Source: Herbaspirillum sp. ST 5-3
GTDB lineage: Bacteria > Pseudomonadota > Gammaproteobacteria > Burkholderiales > Burkholderiaceae_D
Length of the DNA: 64,000 nt
Direction: 5' to 3'
Assembly: GCF_004804275.1 (NCBI RefSeq)
Contig: NZ_STGI01000002.1
Span: 434,001 to 498,000 of the forward strand
The translations under genes were made by a program, and so were the position numbers. The stretch's first letter is position 1. Every line of letters starts with the position of its first letter. The notes beneath the pieces were generated by a model. The model saw only the letters and a list, made by a program, of their open reading frames with translations, did not search any database and had not been told where the DNA came from. Shown here one piece after another: positions 30,801 to 39,789 of this stretch.

Positions 30801-32309
30801 AGCGCCGGACAGGCCGCCAGCATGAAGGGCATCGTACAGGACATCAGTGAGAAGATCGCAGCCGAGAAGTTATTGCACAAGCGGGCAGAGCAGTTCCGCG
30901 CCCTGGTCGAGAACTCGCCGGATGTGATCGCGCGATTCGACCGCGACTCACATTGTGTCTATGCCAATCCCGCCATCGAAAAGGCGGTCGGGTTGCGCTT
31001 TTGCGAGATTGCCGGCAAGGCGCCCGACGAGTTTGGCCTTCATCCGCAGGTTGCTGCCATGTGGATGACATCGATCAAGAAGGTGTTCGTGACCCGGCTC
31101 GCGGACAGCTTCGATTTTTCATTGCGCACGATGTCGGGGGAGCGCCACTTCCAGGCTCGACTGGTTCCTGAATTCGGTCCTGACGGGCGTGTCGGCAAGG
31201 TGCTGGCGGTAGCGCGCGACATTTCGGTGATCAAAGGCGGCGAGGCGGTGTTGCGAGAAAGTGAACAGCGCTTGCACGGAATCACGACCAACATCCCCGG
31301 GATGGTGTTCCAGTGCCAGTTGCGGCTGCGCGACAACGCGCTGCGCTTTACCTATGTGAGCGAAGGCTCGGTGCCGCTGCTCAATCTGCGCCCGGGCCAA
31401 GTGCAGTTCGACCGGGATGCCATTCCGAATCTGATCGTGGAACAGGACCGGGCGGCGTTTCACAACAGTCTGGAGCAGTCGGCGAGGACCATGGCGGTAT
31501 GGAATTGGGAAGGCCGCGTGATGGATGGGCAGGACGAGCGCTGGATCAACTGCCGGGCCACGCCGCGTTTGAATACCAGTGACGAGGTAGTGTGGGAAGG
31601 CGTGATGTTCAACATCAGCGACAGCAAGCGCACCGAGGAAAAAATCCGGCAGTCTCGGCAGTTGCTGCGTGAGTTGTCGGCGCACATGGAAAGCGTGCGC
31701 GAAGAGGAGCGCAAGCGCATCGCGCGCGAAGTGCATGATGAACTCGGTCAGTCGCTCACGGCGCTACGCATGGATGTGTCAATGCTGCGATTGAACTTCG
31801 GCTGGCAGAATCCGCAGTTGCTGGACCGGATACAATCGATGACAGAGCTGGTGGATCGCACGATTCGGATCGTGCGGCATGTCACTTCGACGCTGCGGCC
31901 GGCTGCGCTCGACCTTGGGCTGACTGCGGCCATCGAATGGCTGGTAGAAGACTTCATCGGGCGCACCGGGATTGTCTGTATGCTCAATACGGATGGATAC
32001 GAGGTCGTACTGGACGACAGCCGGGCGACTGCGCTTTTCCGGATCGTCCAGGAGTCTCTGATGAATGTGGTCAAGCACGCCGAAGCGAGCAAGGTGGAAA
32101 TCTCGATAAAGGAAGAACCGGACCATGTCTGCATCGAAGTAGCCGACAATGGCAAGGGCTTCGCGTCGGAGTCCAGCCAGAAACCGGGCTCATTCGGGCT
32201 GATCGGCATACGGGAGCGGGCATTGATGATCGGAGGTACGCTGGAAATTCATAGTGTGCCGGGACAGGGCACCCGAGTCTGGATATGCATTCCGTTCGAG
32301 ACGCAATGA
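27825..32309 (+). CDS. Large multi-PAS HisKA_3 sensor kinase
   Basis: A 1494-residue kinase. The N-terminus has about seven membrane helices up to residue 250, a probable extracytoplasmic sensor domain to about 490, and another helix to about 515. Six PAS units then start near 522, 636, 758, 890, 1018 and 1144, each ending in a DITER/DISE-type PAC motif. HisKA_3 carries His1304 (REVHDELGQSLTALR) and HATPase_c follows (QESLMNVVKHAEA, DNGKGF, FGLIGIRERALMIGG). It should phosphorylate the NarL-type regulator encoded 63 bases downstream. The ligands of the PAS units cannot be named. Confidence 0.93.
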   Translation: MSGSPFRVLPGAAALLLGGGVLIGERLFSDWLDRHAAALSYTGLNAAVCFVLAGVALLSAGQGRRSTRTLQATLGAVILLLALAALIQWAVAYYPSDAAWRYLLNIQTEGRGRVWPGVMGVATAAAFLMCGMTLIILATVTGVASGILAQCLTAGMIGVALVGMFSGVLGNILFYHQGAGHTLINLPSAAGLAVLGVGLLFWLSDTEWYRSFYRDREDIKIFATGIALFALIALITGLTVIAIIGRYAMNSFQDSLLASFKSNVELFQSSLETAVDRSTELVAMSRLSRLVKEKAPAATLRSEIDRILKVAGEMDINALRVVGAHENLLAARNDEAYSGEFSTQLVSSVPAALYWRDGWRVRIRIPLMDDDREVGSAIVVVGLRHFDKQFERMNQLGRSGEGRVCTAEVEWMRCFPSRFSRDVTSYPTDLMPSRSRSTAMALALAGENGVAGVSDFRGNDVIAAYGQVNRMGLGLVQKIDTDEFYEPLRHQLWLALLGLMVLILAGAGVLYWRTRPLVKGLLHTRARLDAILNNVPAGVVIADDRGLIESANRTAEQMFGFDSGRLAGKHVGELLQSGTDGILLLTPGVQVLDGRRKEGDSFPSEVIASEFLLGRARRQIAIVLDITERHKMSLMLKKWADMFESVDWGVVVGDAEGKLLGQMNPAFARMHGYTVEELTGRAIAEVFAHEERATLADRIREGNEKGRHSFESMHLRKDGSTFPVWIDVTAVKDEQGRVLYRAVNVLDISERKRMEQQLRQSEHLLRKVLDSLPVGVWVVDADGKVVMTNPAAGLICDRSAPGAVNADSECKGWEPETGAPRTPCDWSIARALHDGETTLNATIEVECAGGYRKILSSSAVPLLDERGRISGAVAVNHDITRERSATEALRKSEASLANAQRIAQLGNWDSEFASGELYCSDEVFRIFGLAPRQDKPRLRAYLARVRRDDKNKVVTAIRDALNGSARLDITFHLALPDGAEKTVQAQADVVFDSAGQAASMKGIVQDISEKIAAEKLLHKRAEQFRALVENSPDVIARFDRDSHCVYANPAIEKAVGLRFCEIAGKAPDEFGLHPQVAAMWMTSIKKVFVTRLADSFDFSLRTMSGERHFQARLVPEFGPDGRVGKVLAVARDISVIKGGEAVLRESEQRLHGITTNIPGMVFQCQLRLRDNALRFTYVSEGSVPLLNLRPGQVQFDRDAIPNLIVEQDRAAFHNSLEQSARTMAVWNWEGRVMDGQDERWINCRATPRLNTSDEVVWEGVMFNISDSKRTEEKIRQSRQLLRELSAHMESVREEERKRIAREVHDELGQSLTALRMDVSMLRLNFGWQNPQLLDRIQSMTELVDRTIRIVRHVTSTLRPAALDLGLTAAIEWLVEDFIGRTGIVCMLNTDGYEVVLDDSRATALFRIVQESLMNVVKHAEASKVEISIKEEPDHVCIEVADNGKGFASESSQKPGSFGLIGIRERALMIGGTLEIHSVPGQGTRVWICIPFETQ

Positions 32310-32372
32310 ATTGCCGGTATTGCGGGACAATTCGACACGATAACAAGATGGCAATGAGCTGGGAGACACAGA

Positions 32373-33008
32373 ATGATCAGAATCATCATCGCAGATGATC
32401 ACAAAATAGTGAGACAGGGGCTCAGGCAATTCATGGCGCTGGCTCCCGACATCACGGTCGTCGGAGAGGCTGCGACGGGACAGGAAGTGCAAGCCCTGCT
32501 CGCCGCGCATGAATGCGATCTGCTCCTGCTGGACATGACGATGCCCGGTCCGAGCGGGGTCGAGCTGATCAAGCGGATTCGGCAGACGGAGCGGGCGCCT
32601 CTGATTCTGGTATTGAGCATGCACAACGAGGGGCAACTGGTCTCGCGTGCGTTGAAAGGCGGTGCGGCCGGCTACATCACCAAGGATATCGACCCGGAAA
32701 TGCTGGTGGCTGCGATTCGCAAGGTAGCGCAGGGTGGTCGATACATCGACCCGGTGCTGGTCGACGAAATGGTGTTTGATCAGGGGCTTGAGGGAAACCG
32801 TCCGCCGCATGAGCGGCTGTCGGATCGGGAGTTCCAGATCTTTCAGCTTCTGGTCTCGGGCAAGACGGTTACTGCGATTGCGGACGACCTATCACTCAGC
32901 GCAAAAACGGTCAGTACGCACAAGATACGCCTGTTGCAGAAGATGCATCTGCAAAGCATCGCGGACCTCACGCGTTACGCATTGGAACACAAGATCATCG
33001 CACTCTGA
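32373..33008 (+). CDS. NarL/FixJ-type response regulator
   Basis: A 211-residue regulator: receiver with DD at 8-9, Asp54 (LLLLDMTMPG) and the Lys of ITKDI, then a GerE HTH (LSDREFQIFQLLVSGKTVT, LSLSAKTVSTHKIRLLQ). It is the partner of the multi-PAS kinase by position and closely resembles the regulator at 20703-21347, including the HTH, so the two may bind related sites. Confidence 0.94.
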   Translation: MIRIIIADDHKIVRQGLRQFMALAPDITVVGEAATGQEVQALLAAHECDLLLLDMTMPGPSGVELIKRIRQTERAPLILVLSMHNEGQLVSRALKGGAAGYITKDIDPEMLVAAIRKVAQGGRYIDPVLVDEMVFDQGLEGNRPPHERLSDREFQIFQLLVSGKTVTAIADDLSLSAKTVSTHKIRLLQKMHLQSIADLTRYALEHKIIAL

Positions 33009-33117
33009 CATCCACGTTCATCGATCGCCTTGCATGACTGGCAATCTTGCGTTGCATTTCCGGCAATTCAATGGTGGAAATCGCCGCATACGACACAGCA
33101 TCAGCCGCCTTGATTCC

Positions 33118-33131
33118 TTGATGTAAGTCAA
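33118..33131. promoter_or_regulatory. FNR-type palindrome TTGATGTAAGTCAA before the chemosensory operon
   Basis: One mismatch to TTGAT-N4-ATCAA. It lies 80 bases before the first chemotaxis gene. A GATATC / TATCAA at 33159-33166 could be the -10 element, which would place the site centre about 46-48 bases before the start, near the class II position. It overlaps a loose copy of the TGTAGGA/TCCTACA element. Confidence 0.5.
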
Positions 33132-33210
33132 TTCCTACGAGTGCCTTGGCACTTTTCTGATATCAAAATGCGGCCCCACTGATTTATTTCTTATCGGCAA
33201 TATCGCCAGA

Positions 33211-34452
33211 ATGCGTCATCAGCTTTCTGGGCGCATGCCGATGACGAACCCGCTCACCCGCTATTCAATTGCCGCAATCCCTGATCGCTTGCCGATAAGC
33301 GGTGACGGCACAGTCGCGACAGTTCTCTGCTCGGTGCTTCCCGGTGCGGCGGGAGTGTTTCTGTGCTTTATGCCGGCATCGATCGGAAGCCGCTTGCTCT
33401 GGGCGTCGGCGCTTGCATTCCTCACCGCGGTCTGCGCGTGGAGGGCAATTCGGCATCTGCGCATAGAGCGCCGGATGCAAGAACAGGCCGAGGTCGCCCA
33501 GTGCAATTTGCGCGAGCTATGCGAGAGCCTGCTGCCGATCTGGAGCCGTCAAATCGATACCGGACGTGTCCAGACTGAAGAAGCGATCACCTCCCTGGCA
33601 GGCCGCTTTTCCATGCTGAGCGAGCGGCTGCAGGCAACGGTAGACGCCTCGCGAGAGGCTACCGGCGGAGGCGACGCGCGGGGGGAGCAAGGGATTGTCG
33701 CGCTGCTGAACACGAGTCAGCACGAACTTGGGCGGATCATCGAATCACTCAAGTCGGCGCTGCAGGCGCGCGAATCGATGATGGCGCAGATCGCCCACCT
33801 GTCCGAGTTCACGGTCGAACTCAAGGACATGGCGGCCGACGTGGCGAGCATTGCAGCGCAAACCAATCTGCTGGCGCTGAACGCCGCGATCGAAGCCGCG
33901 CGCGCCGGCGAATCCGGACGTGGCTTCGCCGTCGTGGCCGGAGAAGTGCGCAAATTGTCCAGCCTGTCGGCCGAGACCGGAAAGAAGATCAGCGCCAAGG
34001 TTGAGCTGGTGAATGCCTCGATCAGCATGACGCTGGAGCGCGCGCATCAATATGCCGCCCAGGAGGCCCAGACCGTCGGCAGGTCCGAGTCCACCATCAT
34101 GCAAGTGCTTGACGAGTTCGGGAACGCTGCCGAGCAGCTCGCGCACTCGACCGAGGCCTTGCAGGTGGAGAGCGCCGGCATCAAGCATGAGATCGACGAC
34201 GTGCTGGTCTCGCTGCAATTCCAGGACCGGGTGGCGCAAATTTTCAGTCACGTGCAAAACGATCTGGAAAAGCTTCGCGCCCATCTGGCGAGCTGCCGGG
34301 AAAAAAGCGAGGAAGGCCAGGCCTGCCCGCCGGTGGACATCTCCCGCTGGCTCGACGAGCTGGCGCGCACTTATACCACCGCTGAGCAGCGCAGCCTTCA
34401 CAGCGGTCAAACATCCACTGCAGCACAGAGTTCCGAAATCACGTTTTTTTAG
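33211..34452 (+). CDS. Methyl-accepting chemotaxis-like protein with C-terminal CheZ-like motif
   Basis: A 413-residue protein with two closely spaced membrane helices (about 35-75) and almost no periplasmic part, then a short coiled-coil signalling domain whose hairpin tip is canonical ([20 protein letters not shown], then [14 protein letters not shown]). No HAMP is evident. Near the C-terminus FQDRVAQIF carries Asp339 and Gln343 with the D-x3-Q spacing of the CheZ active site (FQDLTGQ). The cluster has no cheZ and the next gene is cheY, so phosphatase activity is possible. The start is uncertain; in-frame ATG codons 24 and 30 bases later are alternatives. Confidence 0.82.
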   Translation: MRHQLSGRMPMTNPLTRYSIAAIPDRLPISGDGTVATVLCSVLPGAAGVFLCFMPASIGSRLLWASALAFLTAVCAWRAIRHLRIERRMQEQAEVAQCNLRELCESLLPIWSRQIDTGRVQTEEAITSLAGRFSMLSERLQATVDASREATGGGDARGEQGIVALLNTSQHELGRIIESLKSALQARESMMAQIAHLSEFTVELKDMAADVASIAAQTNLLALNAAIEAARAGESGRGFAVVAGEVRKLSSLSAETGKKISAKVELVNASISMTLERAHQYAAQEAQTVGRSESTIMQVLDEFGNAAEQLAHSTEALQVESAGIKHEIDDVLVSLQFQDRVAQIFSHVQNDLEKLRAHLASCREKSEEGQACPPVDISRWLDELARTYTTAEQRSLHSGQTSTAAQSSEITFF

Positions 34453-34462
34453 GGATAAGAGA

Positions 34463-34831
34463 ATGAAAAAAACGATCCTGATCGTCGACGACTCCGCTTC
34501 GCTGCGGCAAGTCGTCGGCATTGCACTGAAGGGTGCCGGTTACGACGTGATCGAGGCGAGCGACGGCAAGGTCGCGCTGTCGACGCTGGATGGCCGGAAG
34601 ATTCACCTGGTCATCAGCGACGTGAACATGCCGAACATGGATGGCATCACCTTTGTCCAGGAGATGAAGAAACTCCCGGCCTACCGCTTCACGCCGGTCA
34701 TCATGCTCACCACCGAATCGCAGGAGGCGAAGAAGCGCGAAGGGCAGGCCGCCGGTGCCAAGGCGTGGGTGGTCAAGCCGTTCCAGCCTGCGCAGATGCT
34801 GATGGCTGTTTCCAAACTGGTGCTGCCGTGA
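34463..34831 (+). CDS. cheY: CheY-like single-domain response regulator
   Basis: A 122-residue stand-alone receiver. The acidic pair at 9-10, Asp53 (LVISDVNMPNMDG), Thr of MLTTES and the Lys of VVKPF are all present. It is the likely phosphorylation target of the CheA in this operon; whether it acts on the flagellar motor or on another partner is unknown. It follows the MCP-like gene by ten bases and overlaps the STAS gene start. Confidence 0.92.
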   Translation: MKKTILIVDDSASLRQVVGIALKGAGYDVIEASDGKVALSTLDGRKIHLVISDVNMPNMDGITFVQEMKKLPAYRFTPVIMLTTESQEAKKREGQAAGAKAWVVKPFQPAQMLMAVSKLVLP

Positions 34832-35142
34832 TTACGCACGAAACAAGAAGCGGCGTCTGCCATGCCCGGGCGAGCGGTGAAATGACCATCTATGGCGCAG
34901 CCGAATGCAGAGACAGCTTGCGCCAGTGCCTGCTTGCAGGCGCCGAGCTGGAGATCGATCTCTCGGGCGTGACGGAGGTCGACAGTGCCGGCGTCCAGCT
35001 CCTGATCCAGGCCAAGCGCGAGGGAGCGCGGCTCGGCAAACCGGTACGCCTGGTCTCGCATAGCCCCGCGATCCAGGAAATCATCGACCTGTATCGTCTC
35101 GCCTCGGAGTTCGGCGACCTGATGATCATTTCCCCGCGATAA
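34828..35142 (+). CDS. STAS-domain protein (anti-sigma-factor antagonist type)
   Basis: A 104-residue STAS protein starting at a GTG that overlaps the cheY stop (GTGA). The phosphorylatable Ser is Ser53 in VTEVDSAGVQLL, the position phosphorylated in SpoIIAA/RsbV proteins. Its N-terminal Cys and short strand pattern are normal for the family. Placed between cheY and cheA it may connect the array to the partner switch encoded at the operon end. Confidence 0.85.
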   Translation: MITHETRSGVCHARASGEMTIYGAAECRDSLRQCLLAGAELEIDLSGVTEVDSAGVQLLIQAKREGARLGKPVRLVSHSPAIQEIIDLYRLASEFGDLMIISPR

Positions 35143-35173
35143 GCATGCTGCGCACACGCACTGGAGAATCGTC

Positions 35174-37372
35174 ATGAACCTTGATCAGGCGCTGCAAACC
35201 TACCTCGAAGAAAGCAGGGGCTTGCTGCAGGAGATGGAAAATGCCTTGCTGGCACTGGAGCATGACCCGGGCGATGCAGATCATATCGGCGCCCTGTTTC
35301 GGGCCGCGCACACGATCAAGGGGTCGGCCGGATTGTTCGGGCTCGATGCAGTCGTGAGCTTCACGCATGTCATGGAGAGCCTGCTGGACCGATTGCGCGA
35401 GGATGAGATTGCCGCCACGGAGGAATTGATCGGAACCCTCCTTGCCTGCTGCGACCATCTTGGCGAGCTGATCGACATCACGGTCGAAGCCGGCGAGAGG
35501 CTGTCGGCGGAACAGGCCGCGAACGGCGAAGCCTTGCTCGGAAAACTGCACAAGTTCCTTGGCGGCGGCGATGCCCCTTCCGCAGCTGCTGCGCCAAGCG
35601 TCCCGGCTGAACGCGAGGAAGCGGTCGAAAGCGACGGCGGCAGCATGCTCGACCTGGATAACTGGCACATCTCGGTGCGTTTCGGGCCGGATGTGCTGCG
35701 CGACGGCATGGACCCGTCTTCGTTCCTGCGCTATCTCGGCACCATTGGCGAGATTGTCAGCCTGCAAACCCGTTGCGACGACATGCCGGGAATCGACGAG
35801 ATGGATCCGGAGTCCTGCTACCTCGGCTTCGAGATCGACTTCCGCGATTGCCCCGACAAGAGAACCATCGAGGACGTGTTCGAGTTCGTGCGCGACAGCA
35901 TCCGCCTGCGCATCCTGCCGCCGCCCAGCCATCTCGCCAAATACATGGACCAGATCGGGAAGCTGTCAGGCAATGTGGAACGGCTCGGCGAAATCCTGAT
36001 GGAAGCCGGCATCCTGACCGATACCGAACTTGCCGAGGCGTTGGAGATGCAGGACCGTTATGCCGCAGACCGCGCTTCGACTGCGCTGGGAGAGCCTCAG
36101 CGGCTTGGCCAGATCCTGGTGGAAGAGGGCATGGTGCAGAAAGAAGTGGTCAAGGTCGCCCTCGAGAAGCAGAAACAGTTGCGCGAAACCAAGAGCCAGG
36201 AGTCGAAGTTCATTCGCGTCAACGCCGAGAAACTGGACCAGTTGATCAATCTCGTTGGCGAGCTCGTGATTGCGGGCGCCTCGGCCTCGCTGCTTGCGCG
36301 CCGCTCAGGGAATGCGAGCCTGTATGAAGCGACCACGGTGATCAGCCGGTTTGTCGAAGAGATCCGCGAAGACGCCTTGAGGCTGCGCATGGTCGAGATC
36401 GGCGAAACCTTCAATCGCTTCCAGCGCGTCGTGCGCGATGTGAGCAAGGAGATCGGCAAGGACATCGGGCTCCACATCGCCGGCGGCGACACCGAGCTGG
36501 ACAAGACGGTCGTGGAAAAGATCGGCGATCCGTTGACACACCTGGTGCGCAACGCAATGGACCATGGCATCGAACCAGCCGCGGCCCGTGTTGCGCGCGG
36601 CAAACCGGAACGCGGCATGGTCAGCCTCAATGCCTACCACGACTCTGGCAGCATCGTAATCGAGGTCGCGGACGACGGCGGCGGTCTGAGTCGCGAGCGC
36701 ATCCTGGCGAAGGCGATCGAGCGCGGCCTGATCAATGGCAGCGAGGTGCTTTCCGACCGCGATGTATTCAATCTCGTTTTCGAACCCGGCTTTTCCACTG
36801 CAGACAAGGTGACCAACTTGTCGGGGCGCGGTGTCGGCATGGACGTGGTCAAGCGCAACATCGAGGCGCTGCGCGGTACCGTCGACATCGACAGCAAGCC
36901 GGAACAAGGCACGACAGTGCGCATACGGCTGCCGCTGACCTTGGCAATTATCGACGGTTTCCTGGTCGGCGTCGGCAAGTCATCGTACGTGGTGCCGCTC
37001 GACATGGTGCTCGAATGCGTGGAGGTGGCGGAAGCCGATCGCCAGGCATCGAGCGAGCGCAACTATATCAACCTGCGCGGCGAAGTGCTGCCGTACATGC
37101 GGCTGCGCGAACAATTCAACGTCGACGGCAAGCCGGGGCGGCGAGAGAACATTGTCGTGGTGCAGTACGCCGGTCAGAAGGCAGGGCTGGCCGTGGACGA
37201 ATTGATGGGTGAGTTCCAGACAGTCATCAAGCCGTTGGGGAAATTGTTTTCCCACGTCAGGGGCGTGTCCGGTTCGACCATCCTGGGAAGCGGCGAAGTA
37301 GCGCTGATTCTCGATGTGCCCGCACTGGTGCAGCTTGCCGCCTCGCGGGAGGCGGTGGCCCTGAACGCGTAA
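35174..37372 (+). CDS. cheA: CheA histidine kinase with an inserted MshEN-like tandem motif
   Basis: A 732-residue CheA. The Hpt domain has His46 (AAHTIKGSAGLFG). A CheY-docking-like domain lies at about 155-255 (WHISVRFGPDVLRDGMDP to RLRILPP). Residues 270-293 and 310-333 are two copies of RLGxIL-x2-G with a following L/V-x3-L-x2-Q pattern, as in the MshEN / GspE N-terminal c-di-GMP-binding domain, with a 16-residue linker. Then come the dimerisation helices (LDQLINLVGELVIA), the ATPase domain (HLVRNAMDHGIE, ADDGGGL, GRGVGMDVV) and a CheW-like C-terminus. The insertion is not part of usual CheA; c-di-GMP binding is inferred. Confidence 0.95.
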   Translation: MNLDQALQTYLEESRGLLQEMENALLALEHDPGDADHIGALFRAAHTIKGSAGLFGLDAVVSFTHVMESLLDRLREDEIAATEELIGTLLACCDHLGELIDITVEAGERLSAEQAANGEALLGKLHKFLGGGDAPSAAAAPSVPAEREEAVESDGGSMLDLDNWHISVRFGPDVLRDGMDPSSFLRYLGTIGEIVSLQTRCDDMPGIDEMDPESCYLGFEIDFRDCPDKRTIEDVFEFVRDSIRLRILPPPSHLAKYMDQIGKLSGNVERLGEILMEAGILTDTELAEALEMQDRYAADRASTALGEPQRLGQILVEEGMVQKEVVKVALEKQKQLRETKSQESKFIRVNAEKLDQLINLVGELVIAGASASLLARRSGNASLYEATTVISRFVEEIREDALRLRMVEIGETFNRFQRVVRDVSKEIGKDIGLHIAGGDTELDKTVVEKIGDPLTHLVRNAMDHGIEPAAARVARGKPERGMVSLNAYHDSGSIVIEVADDGGGLSRERILAKAIERGLINGSEVLSDRDVFNLVFEPGFSTADKVTNLSGRGVGMDVVKRNIEALRGTVDIDSKPEQGTTVRIRLPLTLAIIDGFLVGVGKSSYVVPLDMVLECVEVAEADRQASSERNYINLRGEVLPYMRLREQFNVDGKPGRRENIVVVQYAGQKAGLAVDELMGEFQTVIKPLGKLFSHVRGVSGSTILGSGEVALILDVPALVQLAASREAVALNA

Positions 37373-37432
37373 GGGATGGCGAAAACGCCGCTTGCAAGGT
37401 TGAAGCGGAATCTTGAAACGAGGAGAACAAGA

Positions 37433-39064
37433 ATGCTCAAGAATATGAAGATCGGCGTCAAACTGGGGCTCGGGTTCGGTCTGGTGCTGATGCTGCTGGC
37501 ATCCATCATCGGCATCGGCATCGCGCGAATGGCCGTCATGAACGAAAACACTGACCGCATCGTCAACAAGGATTGGGTGAAGGCTTCGCTCGCCAATGAG
37601 ATTGGCGACCTTGCCAACGACAACGCCAAGGCCAGCATGGAGCTTTTCCTGACTTCGGACAAGCAGGCCATTACACGCGTCCAGGAGCGCATCGAGAACG
37701 GCAAGAAGAAGATGACCGATACCATCGGACAGCTCGAAGGTCTGCTCTACCTCCCGGAGGGCAAGGCCAGGCTCGCCAGGCTCAAGGAATCGCGCAAGCT
37801 TTACGTCGCCTCGTTCACCAAAGCATCGCAACTGCTGCTGGATGACGGGAAACACGATGCCGCCACTGCGGTGATGCTGAATGAGACGCTCCCCGCACTG
37901 AAGAACTTCATCGCGGACAGCGATGAGCTCGTGAACCTTCAGAAGTCGATTGTCGACAAGTCCGGCAAGGAGGCTGCGCAAACCTATGAAAGCGCGCGCT
38001 CCTTGATGGTCTCCCTGGGCATTGCGGCAATCGTGGCAGGGGTGCTGGCCGCGATCCTCGTGACCCGAGCCGTGGTGCGTCCGATATCCGAGGCGGTTCG
38101 GGTTGCGACCAGCCTCTCGGAGGGCGATCTGACGGCGCAGATCGAGGTGCGCTCGCGCGACGAAACCGGGCAGTTGCTCAGTGCAATGAAGATCATGGTC
38201 GAAAAGCTCGGCCAGATCATCGGCGAAGTGCGCGGTGCGGCCGACAACCTGTCGTCGGCGTCGGAAGAGGTGAGCGCGACCGCGCAATCGATGTCGCAAG
38301 CCACCAGCGAACAAGCCGCCAGCGTGGAAGAGACCTCGGCCACGCTGGAGCAGGCGACTGCCTCGATCAACCAGAACGCGGAAAACGCCAAGGTCACCGA
38401 CGGCATGGCATCCAAGGCGGCCAAGGAAGCGAACGAAGGCGGCGAGGCGGTGGCGCAGACGGTGACGGCGATGAAGAGCATCGCGGCCAAGATCGGGATC
38501 ATCGACGACATCGCGTACCAGACCAACCTGCTGGCCCTGAATGCGGCGATCGAAGCGGCGCGCGCCGGCGAGCACGGCAAGGGCTTTGCGGTGGTGGCGG
38601 CGGAAGTGCGCAAGCTGGCCGAGCGCAGCCAGGTGGCGGCGCAGGAGATCGGCGAGGTGGCATCGAGCAGCGTGCAACTGGCCGAGCGTGCGGGCAAGTT
38701 GCTGGACGAGATCGTGCCGTCGATCAGCAAGACCTCGGACCTGGTGCAGGAGATCGCGGCGGCATCGGAAGAGCAGTCGAGCGGAGTGGGGCAGATCAAC
38801 ACGGCGGTGGTGCAGTTGAACCAGATCACGCAGCAGAATGCGTCGAGTTCGGAGGAACTGGCGGCCACGGCGGAAGAAATGAGCAGTCAGGCGCAGCAAC
38901 TGCAGCAGGCCGTCAGCTTCTTCAAGGTGGCGAGTGAACCGAAGTCCGCATCGGAGCCGGCCAGGAAAGCGCCGGCCCTGAAGAAGGTCGTGCAGCGGCA
39001 TACCCGTATCGGCATGCAGCAACCGGCTGCCGCGCATGATGAACATGAATTCGTGCGTTTCTAA
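37433..39064 (+). CDS. Methyl-accepting chemotaxis protein, 4-helix-bundle sensor
   Basis: A 543-residue receptor: membrane helix about 8-32, periplasmic four-helix-bundle-type domain to about 185, second helix about 190-212, HAMP ([24 protein letters not shown]) and the full signalling domain with tip [25 protein letters not shown]. It ends in EFVRF, which fits the x-aromatic-x-x-aromatic pentapeptide that tethers CheR/CheB. GAGGAGA precedes the ATG at 37433. Its signalling domain is almost identical in DNA to that of the receptor at 39790-41655. Confidence 0.93.
   Translation: MLKNMKIGVKLGLGFGLVLMLLASIIGIGIARMAVMNENTDRIVNKDWVKASLANEIGDLANDNAKASMELFLTSDKQAITRVQERIENGKKKMTDTIGQLEGLLYLPEGKARLARLKESRKLYVASFTKASQLLLDDGKHDAATAVMLNETLPALKNFIADSDELVNLQKSIVDKSGKEAAQTYESARSLMVSLGIAAIVAGVLAAILVTRAVVRPISEAVRVATSLSEGDLTAQIEVRSRDETGQLLSAMKIMVEKLGQIIGEVRGAADNLSSASEEVSATAQSMSQATSEQAASVEETSATLEQATASINQNAENAKVTDGMASKAAKEANEGGEAVAQTVTAMKSIAAKIGIIDDIAYQTNLLALNAAIEAARAGEHGKGFAVVAAEVRKLAERSQVAAQEIGEVASSSVQLAERAGKLLDEIVPSISKTSDLVQEIAAASEEQSSGVGQINTAVVQLNQITQQNASSSEELAATAEEMSSQAQQLQQAVSFFKVASEPKSASEPARKAPALKKVVQRHTRIGMQQPAAAHDEHEFVRF
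38101..38930 (+). repeat. Direct repeat, copy 1 (MCP signalling domain)
   Basis: This stretch matches 40821-41650 at a constant offset of 2720. Bases 38108-38779 differ from the other copy at one position only (38554 A against 41274 G, a synonymous change). After a divergent patch at 38780-38790 the match resumes to the end. Confidence 0.95.
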
Positions 39065-39158
39065 TGAGCGTTCCTGTTTGGAGCCATGAATTCGATGTTC
39101 GTTTCCGGGGTGGCGCCTGCTGGAGCGCACTTCGCGATGCATTAAGGGGGACAAAGAT

Positions 39159-39731
39159 ATGAGCGCATTGGTGCAAGAAGGAAGGCGGCGGGCAGGCGTT
39201 GCGACAGAGGAGCCATCGACTGTCGACCATGCCCAGTATTTGACCTTCATGCTTGGCGGAGAGTCCTTCGCCATCGGGATCCTGGTCATCAAGGAGATCA
39301 TCGAATACGGGAATGTGACGGTCGTGCCGATGATGCCGGAGTTCATCCGCGGGGTGATCAACCTGCGTGGCTCGGTGGTGCCGGTGGTCGACCTGTCGGC
39401 ACGCTTCGGGCGCAAGCCCTCGGAAACGACGAGGCGTACCTGCATCGTGATCATCGAGGTGATGGCAGACGGCGACCGCCAGGATGTCGGGGTGATCGTC
39501 GACACGGTCAATGCGGTGCTGGAAATTCCGGGCGACCAGATCGAACCGCCACCGACCTTTGGAGCACGGATTCGCACCGACTTCATCCGCGGCATGGGCA
39601 AGGTGAACGGCAAGTTCGTGATCATCCTGAACGTGGACAAGGTCCTCTCGGTCGATGACCTCGCAATGCTGCAGCAGGCGGGCGGCAACGAACGCGAGGC
39701 GCGCCTGCTGTCCGCGCCCGGCGACGCCTGA
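39159..39731 (+). CDS. cheW: CheW coupling protein
   Basis: A 190-residue CheW linking receptors to CheA. The beta-barrel motifs [34 protein letters not shown] and [23 protein letters not shown] are visible. About 25 extra N-terminal and 20 extra C-terminal residues flank the core. It lies between the two receptor genes, 94 bases after the first. Confidence 0.95.
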   Translation: MSALVQEGRRRAGVATEEPSTVDHAQYLTFMLGGESFAIGILVIKEIIEYGNVTVVPMMPEFIRGVINLRGSVVPVVDLSARFGRKPSETTRRTCIVIIEVMADGDRQDVGVIVDTVNAVLEIPGDQIEPPPTFGARIRTDFIRGMGKVNGKFVIILNVDKVLSVDDLAMLQQAGGNEREARLLSAPGDA

Positions 39732-39789
39732 GCGTACCCGTCATGAAGCCATCCTCACTCTCCTTGCCGATCGATACCAGGTCATTCCG

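Noticed and set aside
36980-39688. 902-codon minus-strand frame over cheA, MCP and cheW
   Set aside because: Its sequence is a low-complexity His/Arg/Leu-rich shadow of the MCP signalling domain.
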